64,000 nt of DNA from Microbacterium sp. TNHR37B (GCF_001620065.1 NZ_LQGV01000004.1:62001-126000); one strand, 5' to 3'; numbered from the stretch's first letter, positions 55,358 to 64,000 are shown. Translations and numbers: made by a program. The notes: generated by a model not told the origin, from the sequence alone.

Positions 55358-55441
55358 TCACCCATCCGCCCGTCACCCATCCGCCCTTCCCCCACCCGCC
55401 CGTCACCCCTCCGCCCTTCACCCCATCCGCCCGTCACCCCC
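55358..55441. repeat. 15-bp tandem repeat, about 5.5 units
   Basis: Units close to TCACCCATCCGCCCG repeat at 55358, 55373, 55388, 55403 and 55418 (one unit is 16 bp), ending in a partial copy. It lies directly upstream of the aldo/keto reductase promoter (TAGCGT at 55453-55458). Slippage could change its length. Confidence 0.8.
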
Positions 55442-55464
55442 GGCACCGGGACTAGCGTGGAGGG

Positions 55465-56478
55465 ATGGTCAACTATCGCTATCTCGGAAACAGCGGCTTC
55501 AAGGTCTCGGAGATCACGTACGGCAACTGGGTCACCCATGCCTCGCAGGTGGAGAACGACGCGGCCATCGCGACGGTGCACAAGGCACTCGACCTGGGGA
55601 TCACCTCGTTCGACACGGCGGACACCTACGCCAATACCGCCGCAGAGGTGGTGCTGGGGGAGGCGCTGAAGGGACTCGACCGCACCGACTACGAGGTGTT
55701 CACCAAGGTGTACTGGCCGATCGGCAAGAAGGGACCGAACGACCAGGGGCTCCCCCGCAAGCACATCTTCGACGGCATCCACGGTTCGCTGCGGCGGCTG
55801 AGCGTCGAGTACGTCGATCTGTACCAGGCGCACCGGTACGACTACGAGACTCCTCTGGAGGAGACGATGCAGGCCTTCGCCGACATCGTCCGTCAGGGCA
55901 AGGCGATGTACATCGGCGTGAGCGAATGGACCGCGGAGCAGCTTCGCGAGGGTCACGCGCTGGCCACGCAGCTCGGCTTCCAGCTGGTCTCGAATCAGCC
56001 GCAGTACTCCGCCCTGTGGCGGGTCATCGAGGGCAAGGTCGTGCCGACGTCGGAGGAGCTGGGGATCTCGCAGATCGTCTGGTCGCCGATGGCCCAGGGC
56101 GTGCTGTCGGGCAAGTACCTGCCGGGTCAGCCCGTTCCCGCCGGGTCGCGCGCGACCGACGAGAAGAGCGGGGCCAGCTTCATCAAGCGGTTCCTGCAGG
56201 ACGACGTCCTCGCCGCGGTGCAGAAGCTGAAGCCGGTCGCGGAGGCGGCGGGCCTCACGATGCCCCAGCTCGCGATCGCGTGGGTGCTCCAGAACCCCAA
56301 TGTCTCGGCCGCCCTCGTGGGCGCCTCGCGTCCCGAGCAGCTCGAGGACTCGGTGAAGGCGTCGGGGGTCGTGCTCGACGACGACACGCGCGCCGCGATC
56401 GACGACGCCCTGGCCCCCGTCGCGGTCACCGATCCGGAACACACGTACTCGGTGTCGCCGAGCACCCGTCCGGCCTGA
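55465..56478 (+). CDS. Aldo/keto reductase
   Basis: A 337-residue NADPH-dependent reductase of the Kv-beta/YghZ branch. The catalytic tetrad is visible as Asp in F-D-T-A-D-T-Y, Tyr of the same motif, Lys in F-T-K-V-Y and His in Y-Q-A-H-R. The C-terminal V-G-A-S-R-P-E-Q-L cofactor motif is present. It reduces aldehydes or ketones in the cytoplasm. Leaderless start with TAGCGT six bases before the ATG. Confidence 0.93.
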   Translation: MVNYRYLGNSGFKVSEITYGNWVTHASQVENDAAIATVHKALDLGITSFDTADTYANTAAEVVLGEALKGLDRTDYEVFTKVYWPIGKKGPNDQGLPRKHIFDGIHGSLRRLSVEYVDLYQAHRYDYETPLEETMQAFADIVRQGKAMYIGVSEWTAEQLREGHALATQLGFQLVSNQPQYSALWRVIEGKVVPTSEELGISQIVWSPMAQGVLSGKYLPGQPVPAGSRATDEKSGASFIKRFLQDDVLAAVQKLKPVAEAAGLTMPQLAIAWVLQNPNVSAALVGASRPEQLEDSVKASGVVLDDDTRAAIDDALAPVAVTDPEHTYSVSPSTRPA

Positions 56479-56492
56479 TCCGCGGCACTGAT

Positions 56493-56969
56493 ATGGCCGT
56501 CGTGAGCGCCGGCATCCTGCTCTATCGTCACGACGACGGGAGCGGGGTGTCGGTGCTCCTGGCGCACATGGGCGGACCGTTCTGGGCGCGCAAGGACTCG
56601 GGGGCGTGGTCGATCCCGAAGGGTGAGCTGGACGGGGAGGAGCCGCCGCTGGAGGCCGCGCGCCGCGAGTTCCGCGAGGAGCTCGGCGTCGATCCCCCGG
56701 CCGGCGACTACGCCGAGCTCGGGACGTTCGTCTACGGCTCGGGCAAGCGGGTGGTCGTGTTCGTGGCCGACGGCAGCGGGTTCGCGCCGTCGGAGTACTC
56801 GTTCGGAACCTTCGAGATGGAGTGGCCCCCGCGCAGCGGCACCCGGCAGTCGTTCCCCGAGGTCGATCGGGTGGAGTGGATGCGTATCGACGAGGCGGCC
56901 GAACGCCTCGTCGCGGGGCAACGCCCCGCGCTGCAGCGCCTGTCCGACCTGCTCGAAGCCGCCCGCTGA
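56493..56969 (+). CDS. NUDIX hydrolase
   Basis: A 158-residue enzyme with a full Nudix box near 43-65: G-E-L-D-G-E-E, then R-R-E-F-R-E-E-L-G-V, giving the metal-binding Glu residues. It cleaves nucleoside diphosphate derivatives; A-L-A/L-L-x-H-M-G-G-P-F-W near the start suggests the diadenosine or MutT-like subgroup. ATG 56493 lies 14 bp after the reductase stop. Confidence 0.92.
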   Translation: MAVVSAGILLYRHDDGSGVSVLLAHMGGPFWARKDSGAWSIPKGELDGEEPPLEAARREFREELGVDPPAGDYAELGTFVYGSGKRVVVFVADGSGFAPSEYSFGTFEMEWPPRSGTRQSFPEVDRVEWMRIDEAAERLVAGQRPALQRLSDLLEAAR

Positions 56970-57064
56970 CGTCGGCTACTCCCCAGGCGACGTCGAGAGG
57001 GTGCCCCCTCGCGCATGTCGGTGAGGGGGAGGACACTGTCCTCATCACGGGGAGAGGACTCGTC

Positions 57065-57427
57065 ATGGCACACGGCGACATCACGCACATCGACATCCCG
57101 GTCAGCGATCTGGGGCGCGGCGCGGAGTTCTACTCCGCTCTGTTCGGCTGGCAGATCTCCGAACCTCCCGGCTTCGAGGGATACCCGATGTGGCGCGCCC
57201 CCAACGGGATCAGTGGCGGGGGTCTCGCGCCCCGCGACGACGGCTTCACCCAGCCGCGTTCCTACGTCGAGGTCGACTCGATCGACGACACGGTCGCGGC
57301 GGCCGTGGCCGCCGGCGGGCACGTGGCGAGGGAGAAGAGCCCGATCACCGCGACGAGCTGGTGGGCCGTCATCGCTGATCCTGACGGCAATCACATCGGC
57401 CTCTTCGAGGGGATCGCGGAGGTCTGA
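57065..57427 (+). CDS. VOC-family (glyoxalase/bleomycin resistance-like) protein
   Basis: A 120-residue VOC domain with the paired beta-alpha-beta modules: I-T-H-I-D-I-P-V-S-D-L near the start, E-F-Y-S-A-L-F-G-W, and I-A-D-P-D-G-N-H-I-G-L-F at the end. Metal ligands (His8 and the C-terminal Glu) are plausible. Substrate unknown. ATG 57065 follows GGGGAGAGG. Confidence 0.9.
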   Translation: MAHGDITHIDIPVSDLGRGAEFYSALFGWQISEPPGFEGYPMWRAPNGISGGGLAPRDDGFTQPRSYVEVDSIDDTVAAAVAAGGHVAREKSPITATSWWAVIADPDGNHIGLFEGIAEV

Positions 57428-57466
57428 GTCCCCTCGGATCAGGACCCTTGGATCTGGACCCTGGGG

Positions 57467-58000
57467 TCAGCGCCGCTTGCGCGGAGCGTCCGAGACGTCC
57501 AGACGGTCGTGATGACCGCTGAGCGACGACCACGCGCTCGCGGTGCCCTTCGCCGCGTGCTCGGCGGCGCGCACGGCGCGCTCGTCGGCCCATTCGTTGA
57601 GCACGTGCCCGCGGTGTCCGCGCACGTGCTCCAGCTCGACGTCGGGCAGGCCCGATGCGCGGCGGGCGTCGCGCGCGGCGATCAGCTGCTCGAGCAGATC
57701 GCGGTTCTTGGTGGGGGCTCCGGTCGAGGTCTTCCAGCCGCGGCGGCGGTGCGCATCCATCCACGACGTGTAGGTGTCGATCGCGTACTTGGAGTCGGCC
57801 TGGACGACCAGGTGGGCGATGTCGGGGTGGTCCTCGATCGCCTTCAGGAGCCCGAGGAGCTCCCCGATGTTGTTGGTCCCCACCGGCAGCGCCCCGGCGG
57901 CCCAGTGACCGTCTTCGCCGACCCACGCCCATCCGGTCGGTCCCGGGTTTCCCTTGCAGGCTCCATCGGTGGCGACGACGTATCGGGTGGAATCTGTCAC
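57467..58000 (-). CDS. rnhA: Ribonuclease HI
   Basis: A 177-residue RNase HI that removes RNA from RNA-DNA hybrids. Catalytic acids are Asp12 in A-T-D-G-A-C, Glu in N-N-I-G-E-L-L-G-L-L, Asp in V-Q-A-D-S-K-Y, and Asp in N-E-W-A-D-E-R-A. A basic C-terminal extension of about 25 residues follows. Leaderless start: TAGCGT six bases before the GTG on the minus strand. Confidence 0.95.
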   Translation of the reverse strand: MTDSTRYVVATDGACKGNPGPTGWAWVGEDGHWAAGALPVGTNNIGELLGLLKAIEDHPDIAHLVVQADSKYAIDTYTSWMDAHRRRGWKTSTGAPTKNRDLLEQLIAARDARRASGLPDVELEHVRGHRGHVLNEWADERAVRAAEHAAKGTASAWSSLSGHHDRLDVSDAPRKRR

Positions 58001-58073
58001 TCCTCGACGCTAGTCGATCGCTGTGCGCCTCCTGTGCCGCTCGGCACCCGGGGTGCTCTCGTTGGCGGCTTAT

Positions 58074-58133
58074 GTATACGATCGGGGCTCTCCGCCGCGA
58101 GCGCACCCGAACAGTCCGCGTTTGTGTATACAC
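58074..58133 (+). promoter_or_regulatory. Paired GTATAC operators of the GntR regulator
   Basis: GTGTATACAC (58124-58133) is a perfect palindrome and GTATAC recurs at 58074-58079. GntR/FCD regulators commonly bind such T-G-T-A-T-A-C-A sites. The right copy overlaps the probable -10 (TATACA), fitting autorepression of the prp operon. Confidence 0.65.
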
Positions 58134-58163
58134 TGAACGCAGGTCGATGCTCGAGGAGGTGCC

Positions 58164-58799
58164 ATGCGCGCGAGTGAACGCGCATACGCGGCGCTGCTCG
58201 ACGAGATCCAGACCGGCGCCCTGGCGCCGGGGGCGGTGATCGCCGAGGTCGAGCAGGCCACCCGGCTCGGTGTCAGCCGGACGCCGCTGCGCGAAGCACT
58301 GTCGCGGTTGGAGTCGCGCGGGCTCGTCGAGCAGGTCTCGCCCCGCGTGACGGTCGTCTCCCGCATCGAACCGGCAGACATCCGCGACCTCTTCGCGGTG
58401 CGCCGCGCACTGGAGGAGATGTCGGTGCGGCTGGCCGCAGCCGCCGCCGACCGTGCGGTCTTCCACGACCTCGCTGCGGCCTTCGCGTCGTCCTCGATCG
58501 ACGGCGAGCCCGCTCGCGACGCTTACTACGCGCTCATCGGGCGGTTCGACGAGGCTCTGGACGCCGCGAGCGCCAACGACTACCTGGCCTCGGCGCTGGA
58601 CACCGTGCGCACGCATCTCGTGCGCGTCCGGCGGCTGGCCCGTCATCGTCCCGAGCGCCTCGGAGCCTCTGTCGCCGAGCACCGCCTCATCGCCTCCGCG
58701 ATCGCCGACGGCGACGCGGACCTGGCCGCGCACGCCACCCACGTCCACCTGCACAACGCCCTCACGAGCATCCTCGAGTCCCTGGAGTCCACCGTATGA
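58164..58799 (+). CDS. GntR-family (FCD) regulator of the methylcitrate operon
   Basis: A 211-residue regulator. The winged helix (about 15-70) carries [23 protein letters not shown], a GntR signature. The FCD effector domain (about 75-205) has metal-type residues in E-H-R-L-I and H-A-T-H-V-H-L. Likely senses a propionate-derived metabolite and controls the prp genes; its stop overlaps the prpD start. ATG 58164 follows GAGGAGG. Confidence 0.9.
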   Translation: MRASERAYAALLDEIQTGALAPGAVIAEVEQATRLGVSRTPLREALSRLESRGLVEQVSPRVTVVSRIEPADIRDLFAVRRALEEMSVRLAAAAADRAVFHDLAAAFASSSIDGEPARDAYYALIGRFDEALDAASANDYLASALDTVRTHLVRVRRLARHRPERLGASVAEHRLIASAIADGDADLAAHATHVHLHNALTSILESLESTV

Positions 58800-60322
58800 C
58801 CGTCACCCACCACGTCCGCGTCTACCGCAGCGACGAAGAGCTGCCGCGCGAGCAGCAGCTCGCATACGCCATCGCACAGGTGGCCGCGGACCCCGTCGCC
58901 GTCGATGACGACGTCGTCGACATGATCATCAACCGCGTCATCGACAACGCCGCCGTCGCCGCCGCCTCTCTCACGCGCGCTCCCGTGAGCGCCGCGCGGC
59001 AGCAGGCCCTCGACCACGCCGTGTCGGTCTCGGGACACGGCGGCACGGTGTTCGGCTGCGCGAACGAGAGGCGCTCGAGTCCGGAGTGGGCGGCGTGGGC
59101 GAACGGGGTCGCGGTGCGGGAGCTCGACTACCACGACACGTTCCTGGCCGCCGAGTACTCCCACCCCGGCGACAACATCCCGCCCATCGTGGCCGTCGCC
59201 CAGCACGTCGGCGCCGATGGCGGCGCGCTCGTCCGGGCGCTCGCCACCGGTTATGAGATCCAGATCGACCTCGTGCGCGCCATCTGCCTGCACAAGCACA
59301 AGATCGACCATGTCGCCCACCTCGGTCCGTCGGCCGCTGCCGGTCTCGGCACCCTCCTGGGGCTCGACGTCGACACGATCTTCCAGGCGATCGGACAGGC
59401 GCTGCACACCACGACCGCCACCCGCCAGTCGCGCAAGGGCGAGATCTCGTCGTGGAAGGCGCATGCTCCGGCCTTCGCGGGGAAGATGGCCGTCGAGGCG
59501 GTCGACCGCGCGATGCGGGGCGAGACCTCTCCCTCGCCCATCTACGAGGGAGAGGACGGGGTGATCGCCTGGATGCTCGACGGGAAGGACGCCTCCTACG
59601 AGGTGCCGCTCCCCGCCCCGGGCGAGTCGAAGCGCGCCATCCTCGACTCGTACACGAAGGAGCACTCCGCGGAGTACCAGGCGCAGGCCTGGATCGATCT
59701 GGCCCGGAAGCTCCACCGTGAGCATCCCGAGCTCGCCGATCCCGAGAACGTCGCCTCGATCGTCCTGCACACGAGTCACCACACCCACTACGTCATCGGA
59801 TCGGGCGCGAACGACCCGCAGAAGTACGACCCGACCGCCTCCCGCGAAACGCTCGACCACTCGATCCCCTACATCTTCGCGGTGGCGCTGCAGGACGGCG
59901 GATGGCACCACGTCGACTCCTACACGCCGGAGCGGGCAGGGCGAGCGGACACGGTCGCGCTGTGGCACAAGATCACCACGGCGGAAGACGCCGAGTGGAC
60001 CCGCCGCTACCACTCCGACGACCCGAACGAGAAGGCGTTCGGCGGCAGGGTGGAGATCGCGCTGACCGACGGAACGACGCTCGTCGACGAGATCGCCGTC
60101 GCCGACGCGCATCCGCTGGGCGCGCGTCCCTTCGTCCGCGAGGACTACGTGCGCAAGTTCCGGCTGCTGGCCGAGCCCGTGCTCACACCCGAGGAGATCG
60201 ACCGCTTCCTGGGGCTGGCCGAGCGGCTTCCGCACCTGTCGGCCGACGAGGTGCGTCAGCTCAACATCGTCGCGCGGCCCGGCGTGCTCGCTCTGGCCCC
60301 CGCTCCCAAGGGGCTGTTCTGA
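58796..60322 (+). CDS. prpD: 2-Methylcitrate dehydratase
   Basis: A 508-residue MmgE/PrpD-family enzyme that dehydrates 2-methylcitrate in propionate breakdown. Family blocks include E-L-D-Y-H-D-T-F-L near 108, H-P-G-D-N-I-P-P near 124 and W-K-A-H-A-P-A-F-A near 222. It ends one base into the prpB start (TGATG). Normal family length. Confidence 0.95.
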   Translation: MTVTHHVRVYRSDEELPREQQLAYAIAQVAADPVAVDDDVVDMIINRVIDNAAVAAASLTRAPVSAARQQALDHAVSVSGHGGTVFGCANERRSSPEWAAWANGVAVRELDYHDTFLAAEYSHPGDNIPPIVAVAQHVGADGGALVRALATGYEIQIDLVRAICLHKHKIDHVAHLGPSAAAGLGTLLGLDVDTIFQAIGQALHTTTATRQSRKGEISSWKAHAPAFAGKMAVEAVDRAMRGETSPSPIYEGEDGVIAWMLDGKDASYEVPLPAPGESKRAILDSYTKEHSAEYQAQAWIDLARKLHREHPELADPENVASIVLHTSHHTHYVIGSGANDPQKYDPTASRETLDHSIPYIFAVALQDGGWHHVDSYTPERAGRADTVALWHKITTAEDAEWTRRYHSDDPNEKAFGGRVEIALTDGTTLVDEIAVADAHPLGARPFVREDYVRKFRLLAEPVLTPEEIDRFLGLAERLPHLSADEVRQLNIVARPGVLALAPAPKGLF

Positions 60323-61236
60323 TGCTGTACGCCACGACGCACGCCGCCGAGAAGAGGCGGATCCTCCGGGACCGGCTCGCCGCGGGGGAGCTGCTGCGCT
60401 TCCCCGGGGCCTTCAACCCCCTGAGCGCCCGGTTGATCGAACGGAAGGGCTTCGACGGGGTCTACATCTCCGGGGCCGTCCTGTCGGCCGACCTGGGGCT
60501 TCCCGACATCGGTCTCACGACTCTCACCGAGGTCGCCGGTCGTGGGCAGCAGATCGCGCGGATGACCGAGTTGCCGGCGATCATCGACGCCGACACCGGG
60601 TTCGGCGAGCCGATGAACGTGGCCCGGACGATCCAGACGCTCGAGGACGCCGGCATCGCGGGGGCTCACATCGAGGACCAGGTGAATCCGAAGCGCTGCG
60701 GTCATCTCGACGGCAAAAGCGTCGTCGACGTCGCCACCGCCACCCAGCGCATCCGTGCCGCCGTCGACGCGCGGCGCGATCCGAACTTCCTCATCCTCGC
60801 CCGCACCGACATCCGCGCGATCGAGGGCCTCGACGCGGCGATCGAGCGTGCGCGGGCCCTCGTCGACGCCGGTGCCGACGCGATCTTCCCCGAGGCCATG
60901 CGGGACCTGGGCGAGTTCGAGGCGATGGCGAAGGCGCTGGACGTCCCGATCCTGGCGAACATGACCGAGTTCGGGAAGTCGGAGCTGTTCACGGTCGACC
61001 AGCTGCGGGACGCCGGCGTGCAGCTGGTGATCTGGCCGGTGTCGTTGCTGCGGATGGCGATGGGCGCCGCCGACCGTGCCCTCGATACGCTGACAGAGGA
61101 GGGACGTCTGGAGTCGCGCCTCGGTGAGATGCAGCATCGCGCTGACCTCTACGACCTCATCGACTACGAGGGCTACAACCACTTCGACTCGAACGTCTTC
61201 ACCTTCCGGATCGACCGACAGGAAACGAGCAGATGA
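60322..61236 (+). CDS. prpB: 2-Methylisocitrate lyase
   Basis: A 304-residue isocitrate-lyase superfamily enzyme that splits 2-methylisocitrate into succinate and pyruvate. The catalytic motif is P-K-R-C-G-H near 117, with D-A-D-T-G-F-G near 92 and Mg-binding acids at E-D-Q. The C-terminal N-V-F-T-F-R is typical. The prpC start overlaps its stop. Confidence 0.95.
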   Translation: MLYATTHAAEKRRILRDRLAAGELLRFPGAFNPLSARLIERKGFDGVYISGAVLSADLGLPDIGLTTLTEVAGRGQQIARMTELPAIIDADTGFGEPMNVARTIQTLEDAGIAGAHIEDQVNPKRCGHLDGKSVVDVATATQRIRAAVDARRDPNFLILARTDIRAIEGLDAAIERARALVDAGADAIFPEAMRDLGEFEAMAKALDVPILANMTEFGKSELFTVDQLRDAGVQLVIWPVSLLRMAMGAADRALDTLTEEGRLESRLGEMQHRADLYDLIDYEGYNHFDSNVFTFRIDRQETSR

Positions 61237-62417
61237 CCGACATCAAGAAGGGTCTCGCCGGCGTCGTGGCCGACGTGACCGCCGTCAGCAAGGTCAACCC
61301 CGAGACCAACTCCCTGCTGTACCGCGGCTATCCCGTCCACGAGCTCGCTGCGACGCAGTCGGCCGAGGCCGTGGCGTTCCTGCTGTGGCACGGGGAACTC
61401 CCCGACGAAGAGCAGCTCGCGGACCTGCGACAGGTCGAGCGGTCGCACCGTGCGCTCGACGACGACGTCCGCGCGGCGATCGACCTCACCCCGCTGGACG
61501 CCCACCCGATGGACGAGGTGCGGACGGCCGTCAGTGTCCTGGGCGCGCGCGACCTGGCCGGCTCCGGCTCGGTGCTCGACGCCAGCGGCACGCGCGAGGA
61601 GAACCTCGCCCGGAGCATGCGTCTGTTCGCCGCGCTCCCGGCGGTCGTCGCGTATGGGCAGCGTCGCCGGCGCGGTCAAGAGATCATCGCGCCGCGGGAC
61701 GACCTCGACTATGCCGCGAACTTCCTCTGGATGACCTTCGGCGAGGAGTTCGACCCGGTCGTGGTCGACGCGTTCAACCGGTCGATGATCCTCTACGCCG
61801 AGCATTCGTTCAACGCGTCGACGTTCACGGCCCGGGTGATCGCGTCGACTCTCAGCGATCTGTACTCCGCCGTCGTCGGCGCGATCGGAGCGCTCAAGGG
61901 ACCACTGCACGGCGGCGCGAACGAAGCGGTGCTCCACATCTTCGACGAGATCGGCGATGCCGACAACGTCGTCCCGTGGCTGGAGAAGGCGCTCGCGGAG
62001 AAGCGGAAGATCATGGGCTTCGGACACCGCGTCTACAAGCGCGGAGACTCGCGCGTGCCGACCATGAAGGCGGCGCTGGACACGCTCATCGCTCACTACG
62101 ACCGGCCCGACGTGGAGGCGCTGTACACCACGCTGGAGGCCGAGTTCGTCGCTCGCAAGGGCATCTACCCGAACCTCGACTACCCCTCGGGGCCGGCCTA
62201 CAGCCTGATGGGCTTCGACACGCTCACCTTCACCCCGTTGTTCGTGGCGGCGCGAGTGGTGGGATGGACGGCGCACATCATGGAGCAGGCGGAGGCGAAC
62301 GCCCTCATCCGCCCGCTCTCGGAGTACGTCGGCCATGACGAGCGCCACATCGACGGCTTCGTCGACGACGTGGGCACCGCGGCGATCTCGCTGCGGGAGG
62401 CGGAAGCCGAAGGCTGA
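61233..62417 (+). CDS. prpC: 2-Methylcitrate synthase
   Basis: A 394-residue citrate-synthase family protein that joins propionyl-CoA and oxaloacetate. Key residues are His in L-Y-A-E-H-S-F-N-A-S-T, His in G-F-G-H-R-V-Y, and the catalytic Asp in M-G-F-D. The short form (under 400 residues) with G-P-L-H-G-G-A-N matches 2-methylcitrate synthases. Completes the prpD-prpB-prpC cycle set. Confidence 0.94.
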   Translation: MTDIKKGLAGVVADVTAVSKVNPETNSLLYRGYPVHELAATQSAEAVAFLLWHGELPDEEQLADLRQVERSHRALDDDVRAAIDLTPLDAHPMDEVRTAVSVLGARDLAGSGSVLDASGTREENLARSMRLFAALPAVVAYGQRRRRGQEIIAPRDDLDYAANFLWMTFGEEFDPVVVDAFNRSMILYAEHSFNASTFTARVIASTLSDLYSAVVGAIGALKGPLHGGANEAVLHIFDEIGDADNVVPWLEKALAEKRKIMGFGHRVYKRGDSRVPTMKAALDTLIAHYDRPDVEALYTTLEAEFVARKGIYPNLDYPSGPAYSLMGFDTLTFTPLFVAARVVGWTAHIMEQAEANALIRPLSEYVGHDERHIDGFVDDVGTAAISLREAEAEG

Positions 62418-62432
62418 GGCCGGAGCGATCCC

Positions 62433-63617
62433 ATGCGCAGCGCCGTCATCGTCGACGCGGTTCGAACGCCGTCGGGCCGAGGTAAGCCCGGCGGAGCCCT
62501 GAGCGGGGTGCACCCGGTCGACCTCGCCGCCGGTGTGCTCCGCGCGCTGCGAGAGCGCAACGGTCTGGACTCCCGCCGTGTCGATGACGTGCTGGTCGGC
62601 TGCGTCAGCCAGGTCGGGGAGCAGTCGGCGAACATCGCACGGCAGGTCGTGCTGGCCGCGGGGTTCGATGAGCGGGTGCCGGCAGCGACGATCGATCGGC
62701 AGTGCGGATCCAGCCAGCAGGCGGCCCACTTCGCCGCGCAGGGGGTGATCGCGGGGCAGTACGACATCGTGATCGCGGCCGGGGTGGAGTCCATGAGCCG
62801 GGTGCCCTTGGGGACGGCCGCCTCGATCGCTGGCTCGCCGTTCCCTCCGTCGCTGCGCTCGCGGTACCCCGAGGGACTCGTCGGCCAGGGCGTCTCGGCG
62901 GAGCTGATCGCCGCGCGCTGGGGCCTGGACCGCTTCGCTCTCGATGCGTACGCGGCCGAGTCGCACCGCCGGGCGGCGCAGGCCGCGGCGGCGGAGCTCT
63001 TCGCCTCCCAGCTGGTACCGGTCGCCACCGATTCCGGCACCGTCTCCGCCGACGAGACGGTGCGGGCGGGAACCTCCGTCGACGGGCTCGCGATGCTGCC
63101 TCCGGCCTTCCGCTCCGACGAGCTGGCGCGGCGCTTCCCCGAACTCGGATGGCACATCACGGCCGGCAGTTCGTCGCCCCTCACCGACGGTGCCTCGGCC
63201 GTCCTCATCATGAGCGAGGACGCGGCGCGGGAACGGGGCCTGACGCCGCGCGCCCGTTTCCACTCGTTCGCCGTCGTCGGCGACGACCCGCTCCTGATGC
63301 TCACCGGTCCCATCCCGGCGACCCGCCGCATCCTCGAGCGCAGCGGCCTGAGCATCGACGACATGGACGCGTACGAGGTCAACGAGGCGTTCGCCTCGGT
63401 GCCACTGGCCTGGGCGACCGAGGTCGGGGCCGATCCCGAACGGCTCAATGCCTGGGGCGGGGCGATCGCGCTCGGCCATGCGCTGGGCTCGAGCGGGACG
63501 CGTCTTCTCGGCACCCTGCTGGCCCGCCTCGAGCACACGGGAGGACGCTTCGGTCTCCAGACCATGTGCGAGGGCGGCGGCATGGCCAACGCGACGATCA
63601 TCGAGCGCCTCGGCTGA
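62433..63617 (+). CDS. Acetyl-CoA acyltransferase (thiolase)
   Basis: A 394-residue degradative or biosynthetic thiolase. The acylated Cys is Cys91 in R-Q-C-G-S-S-Q-Q, the general-base His is in G-H-A-L-G-S-S-G, and C-E-G-G-G-M-A-N holds the second Cys. N-E-A-F-A-S is also conserved. It begins 15 bp after prpC and probably shares its transcript, linking propionyl-CoA and fatty-acid breakdown. Confidence 0.93.
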   Translation: MRSAVIVDAVRTPSGRGKPGGALSGVHPVDLAAGVLRALRERNGLDSRRVDDVLVGCVSQVGEQSANIARQVVLAAGFDERVPAATIDRQCGSSQQAAHFAAQGVIAGQYDIVIAAGVESMSRVPLGTAASIAGSPFPPSLRSRYPEGLVGQGVSAELIAARWGLDRFALDAYAAESHRRAAQAAAAELFASQLVPVATDSGTVSADETVRAGTSVDGLAMLPPAFRSDELARRFPELGWHITAGSSSPLTDGASAVLIMSEDAARERGLTPRARFHSFAVVGDDPLLMLTGPIPATRRILERSGLSIDDMDAYEVNEAFASVPLAWATEVGADPERLNAWGGAIALGHALGSSGTRLLGTLLARLEHTGGRFGLQTMCEGGGMANATIIERLG

Positions 63618-63663
63618 GAGCCGAGCGTCGGCGCGCCGTTGTGCGTGGCGCTCGTCGAGCAGA

Positions 63664-63681
63664 TACATGGATATCCATGTA
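63664..63681 (+). promoter_or_regulatory. 18-bp perfect palindrome overlapping the -10 box
   Basis: TACATGGATATCCATGTA at 63664-63681 is an exact palindrome. Its end merges with TAAAAT (63680-63685), a near-ideal -10 for the acyl-CoA dehydrogenase gene. A TetR-type repressor site is the simplest reading; no such regulator is encoded in the window. Confidence 0.75.
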
Positions 63682-63747
63682 AAATGAGCGAAGTGCCTCC
63701 ACGAAGGCCGACATCGCCGTCGATCTGCCTCACAAGGACGTGATCTC

Positions 63748-64000
63748 ATGAGCATGACCATCACCCCATCGCTCTCCGAGGATGACCGCTCCGCCATCCT
63801 CGATGCCGTCCGGGACTTCACCCGTACGCACCTCGAGCCGTTCTCGCTGGAGCGCGATCAGACCGGGACGTTCCCTCGCGACCTGTTCCCGTACGCCGGG
63901 GAGCTGGGGCTGGGCGGCCTCTCCGTGCGGGAGGACGTCGGCGGTGCCGCGCTGTCCCGCACCGATGTGATCGCGGTCGTCGAGGAACTCGCCAAGGGCG
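63748..64000 (+). CDS. Acyl-CoA dehydrogenase, N-terminal part (cut by window edge)
   Basis: The first 84 residues of an acyl-CoA dehydrogenase: D-F-T-R-T-H-L-E-P, F-P-R-D-L-F-P-Y-A-G-E-L-G-L-G-G-L-S-V and V-I-A-V-V-E-E-L-A match the family's N-terminal helical domain. The enzyme oxidises acyl-CoA to enoyl-CoA with FAD. The leader is about 57 nt and AAGGA lies ten bases before the ATG; an ATG two codons on is an alternative. Confidence 0.88.
   Translation, partial: MSMTITPSLSEDDRSAILDAVRDFTRTHLEPFSLERDQTGTFPRDLFPYAGELGLGGLSVREDVGGAALSRTDVIAVVEELAKG

Noticed and set aside
55358..55441. Possible CRISPR-like array
   Set aside because: Repeats are contiguous 15-bp units with no spacers and no cas genes nearby.
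61173..63821. Very long open frame on the minus strand (882 codons) across the prpC-thiolase region
   Set aside because: It is antisense to clearly recognisable genes and its product is Arg/Asp/His-rich with no family motif; such frames are common in high-GC DNA.

Overview
The window is high-GC DNA with dense gene packing, many GTG starts and many 4-bp stop/start overlaps. Several genes have a TANNNT -10 box only 6-7 nt upstream of the start codon, which points to leaderless mRNAs. With single-chain GlyRS, YkoEDC thiamine-precursor transport, SLC13 permease and YtxH/holin/DUF3618 envelope genes, this suggests an actinobacterium, most likely Microbacteriaceae (Microbacterium-like). That placement is inference; no rRNA marker is present.

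Layout. 0-2.5 kb: end of an unknown gene, a DUF5060/DUF5605 glycoside-hydrolase-like protein and a GNAT enzyme. 2.57-3.4 kb: a structured small-RNA or leader candidate followed by a lower-GC DUF3800 gene that looks acquired. 3.6-9.8 kb: cyclase, hypothetical protein, lipoprotein, isochorismatase-like hydrolase, MenC/racemase, flotillin, DUF4870. 9.8-18.8 kb: glyS, a secreted subtilase, an HhH-GPD protein, and heme genes (hemY, hemD) flanking three small membrane-associated proteins. 18.8-20.7 kb: a two-gene ABC-2 exporter. 20.9-25.7 kb: a tightly coupled five-gene cassette (small secreted four-Cys protein, two lipoproteins, ABC ATPase, FtsX-like permease). I recognise no described system here, and it is the best candidate for something new. 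25.8-31.1 kb: acyl-CoA hydrolase/hydratase, J-domain/NERD protein, SLC13 permease, D-Ala-D-Ala carboxypeptidase-like protein. 31.1-34.2 kb: a TPP riboswitch controlling ykoE-ykoD-ykoC. 34.3-37.6 kb: an APH(3')-like kinase and three acyl-CoA/SDR genes.

37.7-45.3 kb, minus strand: an aryl/alkyl beta-glucoside utilisation locus. It has a LicT/BglG antiterminator, a RAT/terminator switch, PTS EIIBCA, GH1 6-phospho-beta-glucosidase and two tandem HAD-IIB phosphatases. 45.5-53.9 kb: a dipeptide/oligopeptide importer operon carrying an M14 carboxypeptidase, a serine beta-lactamase-fold hydrolase and a MarR/GbsR-like regulator, which reads as uptake and intracellular trimming of a special peptide class. 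54-58 kb: rlmN, a repeat-rich spacer, aldo/keto reductase, NUDIX, VOC, RNase HI. 58.1-62.4 kb: the methylcitrate cycle (prpR-like GntR, prpD, prpB, prpC) with GTATAC operators, then a thiolase. At the right edge an acyl-CoA dehydrogenase starts behind a perfect 18-bp palindrome that overlaps its -10 box. No rRNA, tRNA, CRISPR array or intact insertion sequence was seen.
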